This document shows positions 56,926 to 64,000 of a stretch of 64,000 nucleotides of DNA, in pieces. The position numbers and the translations under genes were made by a program. The stretch's first letter is position 1. Each line of letters begins with the position of its first letter. The stretch is taken from positions 20,663,805 to 20,727,804 of the forward strand of contig OW121856.1 of assembly GCA_933228895.1 (NCBI GenBank). The letters run 5' to 3'. Below the pieces are notes generated by a model, which did no database searches, was not told the DNA's origin, and worked only from the letters and a program-made list of their open reading frames with translations. The stretch comes from Platycnemis pennipes (taxonomy: Eukaryota; Arthropoda; Insecta; Odonata; Platycnemididae).

Positions 56926-57167
56926 TTAGTGTGTAATCCGAAAACTAGAATATTCAATGGATCTCCTCCTCATTAGCATAAGTTTGTTTTTTGGTGGAAA
57001 GATACTAATAGGCACTTATTTCAATATATCAGTGCTTACAGATTTCTGGTTAATCATGCTCCTCTGGTTACAGCATTATATTTAATTTTGATTATTCAGT
57101 CTCCCATCCAATTATATTTTTACACAATTTATTTTAAAAGAATGCGTTTAAAAAAAGTGTAAATCAC

Positions 57168-57310
57168 GTTTTATGAGACATATGGAACAAGTTATTAAGG
57201 GTGTAAAAGAGACGAAATACGTTAATATGAAGAGGTCGGCCGATGGAAGAATCGAGTGGAGGCCTGCGTCAAACCAATCTTAGAATTCCTGACCGATGAT
57301 GATGAGACAT
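57168..57310 (+). repeat. LINE family C 3' end fragment
   Basis: Open from ATGGAACAAGTTATT (57181) through Asn-Met-Lys-Arg and Glu-Trp-Arg-Pro-Ala-Ser-Asn-Gln-Ser-stop (57272), then GATGATGATGAG. About 140 bases, cleaner than most copies. Confidence 0.8.
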
Positions 57311-57659
57311 GTTCCATAAAAAACTAGTAATTAAATCTTCCCCATTTTTATTGTACTGAAGAAATGAATTCGTAACCAAATCCATGAAATTTAAGGACAA
57401 GCTTTCATTTTTTTACATTTTTTATCAAGTTCTAAAAGGGGTATCAAATAGTAGTCTTAGGACTTGTATTGTATGTAAATCCAAGCTCAGTGCAATACTT
57501 GAATTTGAGATATGAATTGTCAGTGAAGCCACGCCATGTGGATTTTCTTATCTTTATTTACATCTTAGTGGAAGTTGTTTATGACCGTAATCTGACCGTA
57601 AAATCTGATATTATAGATAACACAGCAGAATTTATTTTAACACTGGCCGTTGGGTTGTA

Positions 57660-57735
57660 AAGTGTAGGCCGGGAACCGAACGGTCGAAGGTTCGAATCTT
57701 GCCTCGGGCTCATCTTAGGGATAAGATGAGCCTGA
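57660..57735 (+). repeat. tRNA-like relic followed by a perfect hairpin
   Basis: GAAGGTTCGAATCTTGC (57686-57702) contains a B-box-like core. The hairpin GGCTCATCTTA / TAAGATGAGCC (57707-57732, loop GGGA, 11 bp, perfect) follows at once. The T stem does not pair well, so a functional tRNA is unlikely. Confidence 0.5.
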
Positions 57736-58079
57736 GAGCAGGATCATTTTAGAACACATAAAAAAGCAAAAAAATGAGATGAGATGCTTTAGGAATCACT
57801 GTTCAGTGTCTTTCTTTAAGTGGTGCTCTCAGTATGTTATGCAAGTGATGGGCGCATGATGAAAAACATTCATTTTATAAGTTATAACCCGATATCTATG
57901 GTACGTTTATGCGATGTATTAAATTTAACGGTTCAGTACCTACTGGTCTTTTTTGCAATAAACATTGCGGTTAGAGGAACTCTTTAACTTGGAGGAGATT
58001 GCAGTGATATCGCATGTATTGTGTAACAAAATTCACTTGCGGTGGGAGGTGTTTTATTTACTCCCAAAGTAGAATTGCT

Positions 58080-58660
58080 TTTCGTGATTCTGGCTCTACG
58101 CCGTGGTCAACATCTCCTATCCTTTTTTTTTGCATTTGAGGGAGTGAATCTCCGAGGTGAATAAACATCATGACTCGAGTGATTTTTGTGGAGCCCCACT
58201 GCAGACTCGGGAGGCCTGAATCGGCAAGCTAAGTGCTGTGCAATCCCATGAGGCCATTCGAGACGTCTTTTTCCCTCCATCCGAGTTCCTTCCCGAAGAA
58301 TCCCCATGCGAGGGGAAGATTCTGCGCTCCGCGTCCTGGTTTGCAAGATTTGCGCGAGTCTTAGTCTGCTTGTGGGAGTCTCGCGCGTCAGGCGCGGAAA
58401 GAATGCCATCCAAGGAGGGGAGCAGTCTCTTGAGGTTTACATCCGGGGAGTGGAATTGGGATTGCAGGCCCTCGACGACGCGCTTCGAACGCATGGTCCC
58501 ATTTCGCGCGCGGCGTATGCATTTCAGTTTGGGCGGCGAGTGTATACTCGGGATATTCGTGCAATGCGGGTCAACTGCGCGTAGGCGATGGATCGGTGCT
58601 GCGCGCGAATATACTCATGCGATAGACACGCTCGATTGAAAGGCAATACGAAAGAATCTT
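58080..58660. other. CpG-rich islet
   Basis: GC-rich block with plus frames 58238-58639 and 58306-58584 and two minus frames in parallel. No recognised domain. Confidence 0.3.
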
Positions 58661-58664
58661 AGGC

Positions 58665-59980
58665 TGCAAACTCGAATTTATACGGCTACCACTCGGGGAC
58701 ATCCAATTCATTGCATCCTGCAATGTATCTCTCATGCTCCTTGTAGTGTTATTGAGATATTTTCTAGATTTAGTGATCTTTCCATTGTATTAACTCCCCA
58801 ATGGATTATTTATACGATAGCTTTCAGTCTCAAAACCCCGTCATATTTTGTTCTTGTTTTCTATCCAGGTATATACGTGGATTTGTCTTAGCTTTTAAGT
58901 AGCTAATCTTTCCCTTGTTCAATCAGGGGATCAAAATTTGAAAATCAGCACTCATGAGCGCATGTCACTGTATTAGTGAAGTGACTCAATGGCTCGCTAA
59001 TTGTTGTCACTGTCCCAATCCCTCCTAGAACGCACTAATTTTTGCATAACGATAAGATCGGTTTTGTCAAAGTTTTTCTCTCATTGTCAGATTAAGGGTT
59101 TTCGAATATTCTTTTGGTGTCCAATATGGGTCTTTTAATGAGCATCAACAATGAGAATTGCAGAAGCAGCAGCTTAAAATGCGTTTTTTGTTCATTTTAT
59201 TCGTCAACTTTGTGTACTTTTTGGCTGAACGCTATCAATTTTAGTAATTGATTTTACTATCCGGAACCATAAGGGGGACGTTCACTACGGGGAATAAAAC
59301 GCAGTCGAATGTGAGTGGTGGAAGAGATAAAGAAATTTTAATGAAAAACAGAGCTGTACATCATTAAAATAATAAGTGAGCTTAAAACATGATAAAGTGA
59401 ACTCAGTTTTTTCATATAAGCTAAGTTTTCTCTGCTAGAAACGTAATACCCTGTTGATGATCTACTCCGCTTTTAATATGTGGTTTTAAAGGCTTTCTCG
59501 GTGCAATTACTTTCCGTCTCATAGGTTAAGAAAAGTTCCTCTGTTATTCTAATTATTAAGTGTTTTTGCCTATCATAGCCTCTGTGGGGTTTTAAATTCT
59601 AAAGTTGATTACTCGCTCTATTTTTACAACTTTTCTTTGCAATATTTACAAGCCTCAAAGACTTCTCTAAGATAACGTAGATGGAAATAACTAGAGGAAA
59701 AGCTGGCCTATGGATTAATTGCTATCATAGTTATGATATTTTATTTATGAGGACTGTTTTCCTAATAACAGTTAATGACGGAAATAAGTGTCAAAATTTC
59801 TTAGAACACATCCTTTGAAATTCGAGGCATAAAATTAAACTGTAGAGTTGTGTTTCTGCGGTGGAAAGCCGGAAGCGATGATACCTAGAAGTAGTGCAGG
59901 TGACACTCCATTTGCTTACTTGCAGAAATTCATGACGACAATGCCAGTGACGATTGTAAGGAAGCGAGGCTCTTAATGGG
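58665..59980. other. No recognised gene
   Basis: AT-rich intergenic DNA. Confidence 0.45.
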
Positions 59981-59985
59981 AGAGT

Positions 59986-60648
59986 TTACTCGGAACCGAA
60001 ATCGCTCTTTTGTACACGAAATCGCTAGATGGAAAACATGAATGAATTTTAGTGAAAAAAATAATTTCTTAACCCTAGCGATTCGTTCATAAATCAAAAA
60101 TTAATTAAATAAATCTAACACCCTCACCCACCCACCCACCAAACGAGTTGCGTTAAGGATTACTACATCATCCACCTCCCGTCCTTGACTGAAAAGGGAG
60201 GGGAGCGGAGGTGGGTAGGGGTCTGTCTGAAGAGATCCTGCAAATAACCCAAAACCACTGAGCAACAAAATATTTTCGTATACATTTTATTGTGACTAAT
60301 GGTGTGCTGAAGTTTATTGACTTAATCACAAATTACGGTGTAATCGAATAAACAATGCCTTTCGAAATAATCCGAATGGGGTCTAACAACTTATACTTCT
60401 CTTGGCAGAGTCAGCTTTTTCCCAATTGTGATTGAGCGAAGGAGATGCGCAGTCTCAGTTGTGATTGGACAAAGTGGATGACGTACGAGTCCTTTGCACG
60501 CCTACTTTTCCGAAAGGGTTAAACGAATCAGTTTTAAGCTGCTTATAACTCGAGAACTAATTGACGGATCGAAGAGCGGAGAAACGCGGGTCTTTTTATT
60601 TTACAAACTCCATCCGATTCGGCAATAAAAAATATGGTAAACGACCCC
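59986..60648. repeat. Repeat D copy 2, uninterrupted
   Basis: Same order of conserved blocks as 21196-22505 but without the LINE insertion: TTTACTCGGAACCGAAATCG, CACGAAATCGCTAGATGG, AAACGAGTTGCGTTAAGG, a TATAACTCGAGAACTA block, GGATCGAAGAGCGGAG, AAAATATGGTAAACGAC. No conserved reading frame; class unknown. Confidence 0.75.
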
Positions 60649-60649
60649 A

Positions 60650-61555
60650 TTGTATGTCACTTGACAGCCAAATTTTATATTCCGAAGACCATATGCTGAG
60701 TACCAACCCTCGTTAATTGAAAGTGTCTATAATTTTAGGACTTATTTCTTATAATTATTAGCTTAATTTTTTTTCGAAATTTATCTTCTACCCTAGCACT
60801 ACGAAGTTGTTTTATTTATATGACGAGTGTAACCACTGTTAGGCTGTAATTGTTGGAGATGGAATTCGCCTATTTTGAAAAATCATGTTGGTAAGGCATG
60901 TGATTTTCATTCAGTCATATTTAGAGGTTTTTTCATATACATGCTTGTCTGAATCACGGAAGGAGGGGAAGACGAATGTGAAGGTTTTTTGCTTGGCTCG
61001 TCTTGTTAATTTACTCTACCCAGTGCTGTAATTTGTTGAGTTACCTGATTACTGGAATAAATACGATTACGCCCCCACCGTATAAGAGATTAAGAATAAT
61101 AATAATTAGTTTTCTACTGGTGAAGACCTAAATGGGCAATCAATTCTTTCCACGACTCTTTCATTTCGCAAAATGTTCCTCTTAAGATCCTCGAACCTCA
61201 TGCCTCTACCTCCCATCATTTTTCTAAACTACCTGTTCTTTTGTTCCCTCTATCCCGCTTACCCAACATCATTCCCTCAATCATGTCCTTCAAAACACTC
61301 ACCCTGTTTTTCCCTTTCCATCTACACCCTCCTTCGGCTCCTAATTTCCTCAATCAATTTCTTTTCCTCTACTTCCAATTATAGCACTTCATCGTTCGTC
61401 CTCCTTTCGACCACTTCACTCTCTCCATATATATATATTGCTTAAAGACATGAAAAACCATCCCCAACTTAGCGGGCTCTAGAAAGCTCATTCTCACCAC
61501 CTCTCGCACAACTTGAGTTTGACTAGGTATTTTGGGACAAGGCTCACCAACTCAG
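60650..61555. other. No recognised gene; pyrimidine-rich tract
   Basis: AT-rich to about 61130, then a pyrimidine-rich plus strand to about 61440. The 90-codon frame there is a low-complexity Ser/Leu/Phe/Pro translation of that tract. Confidence 0.45.
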
Positions 61556-61559
61556 GTCC

Positions 61560-62340
61560 TCTATTGACCATCGGGATGCTATGCACTGTAATGGGGTTCT
61601 CAGCCCGCCAAGTGATTCAGAAGACAATACGGTCGGTTTGGATGGACATGTCTATCGCTTTATTGCCTGCATAAGGTTCCAAAGTGTTACGACAATGGTC
61701 CACCGTTCTCACCGGCAATCCGGCGGCAGCACTGCCATCGAGTTGAGGAAGATCCCGAAGGGATGTGGCTGACGCGCGAACAGAATCATTGCCTCCTTCG
61801 GGGTGCAGCGCGGTAAGCGGTCACTCTCTTGCGCCAGGAACGAATGTTGGCCGGAAGGAAATAATGGAGAGACGGCAGGTCGGACACGTGGAGTCGACAC
61901 AAGGGCTCCGGCGACTCTATCGCTGGAATTAAGTCCGTGGCGACGCTGCTGAGGGATTGCCTGCGATCTGTCCGCCCTTGCGTCTCCTCTTTACCTCTGC
62001 TCCCCCCTCTCCCCCCGTGGGAACGCGCTAGAGGGACCGCACCAATCAATCACCCGGGTGTCGTGGACCCCTCCTTTGTCCCTGCCGCACCGCGCCACCA
62101 AACTTCACCCCACCCTCCCATTCCCACTCCCGGCCCTCATCAATCTCCTCCCCCTCTCTCTTCCCTACTCCCGCTAACGCGCACATCTCATCCGCGCTTC
62201 TCTCACCTCTCTTGTTTTTTTTCGACGTGTCCAACGCCTTCCTGTCATTCCATTATCTCTCCACGCGCCGTCCGTGAAATCGGTAATTTTTGTAACCTGC
62301 GATCCCGAACTAATTTCTCTAGTGCTGAATTCAGGTAATA
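61560..62340. promoter_or_regulatory. CpG-rich islet with pyrimidine-rich tract
   Basis: GC-rich block (61560-62050) grading into a C-rich plus strand. The layout resembles 49260-50630. Frames on both strands overlap (61937-62338 plus, 61786-62049 minus), without a recognised domain. Confidence 0.3.
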
Positions 62341-62344
62341 GGAG

Positions 62345-63395
62345 TATACCTCCTTACTTAAATATTGCCCAAGTTTGCATTTTTTTAGAGAAACAAGTGA
62401 GAGTGCTCAATTCCTAAACTTAATTTGACGCTGCCAATTAAATTAGGCATGCCCGAATGCAAATTAAATTGGGTATGCCTAACTAACGATGTGTTTTTCC
62501 TAATCTTTGAGCAACCAATCTTTTCAATATCCCACCACTATCGCTATTAAGTAGTTGTAGAATTTCCATTGAACTAGCTACTTGAAAGGTTTAAGTTGGA
62601 GAACTATTATTCATTTGATGGACTTGGAGTTAAGTTCATTATGAATGCTTTTTAGCCAAAATATTTTGATAAAAGAATTACTGGTATTATCTCTTAATCT
62701 TTAATTTTTAGATTGCCTGTCGTGGATTAGCAATTGAATAAAGTTAGCTGCACGGAAACTTCCGAAGAAGGAAATCATTGTTCTTTGTAAATGGTTGCAC
62801 AATTTAGATACATTATGTAACAGCTTTTATATCAGATGCATTCGTTATTATAAATAATAATTGTTTCTACGTTTTATTAACGGGAAATACTTCTTTTTTC
62901 TCCCGTTACTTTTCTCAATCATTGAATTCCATGTGTTGCTATCGGCCTGCAGTTAAAAAAGTTACTATATCGTATCTTTTCCTAATTAATCTATTCATTT
63001 ACTTTTCCCGATAATGTAAACCTGTTTTTCGTTATATTTATCACTGTTGGCCAATTCAGGATCAAACAAACAGGTTAAATTGGTGTTAAAGAATAAAGAA
63101 AATAATAAACTTACAATGATGTGTAACAACTACGTTTTATATCGTAGTTCAACTTCATAATTAACAGTGACTCGATTGATGGTATCATGTCTAATCGTTA
63201 AACGTTTCTTATAATTTTTAGGGAAGTGTATTTTGAAAATTCCTTATTGTAGTGCTTAAAATTTACCTAAACTTTGTGAATAGCATTTCCAAATACTGCT
63301 GCATAGTCATTGGAAATGGAATTACAATGCTGAATAATAAACAAACGAATCTACTATGTGATTTAATTGAAGCAACCTTATCTTAAATTAATTCA
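62345..63395. other. No recognised gene
   Basis: AT-rich. A short direct repeat (AATTAAATTAGGCATGCC / AATTAAATTGGGTATGCC) lies at 62436-62480. Confidence 0.5.
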
Positions 63396-63399
63396 AGGA

Positions 63400-63960
63400 A
63401 AGCGAGCTAGCCGCGAAAAACATTAGCAGATTTACCCCCGGATGTGTACAATAGCAGAATTTCCACATAGGAAAAATCTTGTTTCTCTCCGGAAATTCTG
63501 CTAATATCTTTAATTTCCTATCTCCAGTGATTTCCTCGCAGCCTCGCCAATTAAAATTCTCTCCGCCAGACGTGCCTCCCTCTACTCGCCACAATAAACT
63601 TTGGGCGCAATTTTGGCCCTGAAGAGTGTCCCAGATTAGTAATGACCACGTGTTGCTGCCTCTTAAAACAATTAAGGGCCTCCGATCGTAGGCGGAGAAA
63701 CAACGCCTGGCGGATGTTATGGATTCTGCATGCGCGTCTGGTGGAGGAGAAGGCCCCCGGGGGCCCTCGAGGGGTCCCGAGGCGGGACGTCTCGCCCCCT
63801 TCCCCATCATAGCCGGGCGGGAGGACGTGACGTCACGTCGCCGCTCCTTCTGCGAGGCAGTGTGCCGCCCCTTTCGAAGAGTCGCATTCACTTCGTGCAT
63901 GGGCATGGAAACTAATTGGACCAAGTACCGGTCCCTTGCACGAATGCTCTTATTTTTGAA
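63400..63960. other. CpG-rich islet
   Basis: GC-rich towards 63920, with a perfect 14-base palindrome GGCCCCCGGGGGCC at 63752-63765. A 178-codon minus frame (63924-63388) has no recognised domain; its Arg/Pro/Gly-rich first half fits GC-rich non-coding DNA. Confidence 0.3.
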
Positions 63961-64000
63961 GATACGAGCCTCGGTGGCTATTTTTATCTCCTTAGAGGTT

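Noticed and set aside
61173..61445. 90-codon plus frame as a membrane protein
   Set aside because: Leu/Ser/Phe-rich translation of a pyrimidine tract, low complexity.
63388..63924. 178-codon minus frame as a gene
   Set aside because: No known domain; GC bias explains the opening. Kept only as part of a CpG islet.

Overview
The window looks like arthropod (most likely insect) nuclear DNA: AT-rich, with no dense coding, a spliced hAT transposase gene, and scattered LINE and tRNA-derived SINE relics. The RTE-like and CR1/Jockey-like LINE protein fragments are of types common in insect genomes. I cannot name the species. I recognise no host protein-coding gene, rRNA or true tRNA gene. Nearly everything that can be identified is transposon-derived.

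The centrepiece is at 32442-36187. It is an apparently complete hAT DNA transposon (32450-36179) with near-perfect 16-bp terminal inverted repeats and an 8-bp target duplication (CACTCGAT). Its two-exon transposase gene is open throughout (TTF zinc finger, DUF4371/RNase-H-like core, C-terminal hAT dimerisation region). It sits inside an older RTE-like LINE fragment. Two paralogous copies of that fragment in this window (near 19994 and 24202) show the uninterrupted site.

The rest is a layered repeat landscape. LINE family A (CR1/Jockey-like) lies at 1-854, 5161-5500, 23545-24464 and 25099-25500. LINE family B, related but with a different 3' UTR, lies at 26985-28235, 29090-29445, 31116-31445, 41363-42165, 50954-51213, 52213-52500 and 54520-54835. 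LINE family C (RTE-like, ending in ATG-type triplets) lies at 19940-20570, 21255-21900, 24147-24271, 28866-28930, 32390-32449 plus 36180-36540, 56838-56925 and 57168-57310, with a possible decayed relative at 38285-39230. tRNA-headed SINEs with a recurring 3' module lie near 2752, 3340, 4232, 25670, 30140-30725, 30900-31060, 36552 and 54310. An unclassified repeat D has two copies (21196-22505 and 59986-60648), the first carrying a family C insertion. The order of insertion can be read in several places (C inside A, C inside D, hAT inside C, a small inverted-repeat element inside B).

Between the repeats are GC- and CpG-rich islets of 0.3-1.4 kb (for example 11930-12760, 17755-18370, 49260-50630, 61560-62340 and 63400-63960). 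They contrast with the AT-rich background and could be promoters or first exons of unannotated genes, but no coding content could be confirmed. Most short open frames look like chance.

The best candidates for a second look are the intact hAT element, a tandem duplication with a templated insertion at 30148-30491, a 3' hairpin shared by LINE families A and B, the long inverted repeat at 1-430, and repeat D.
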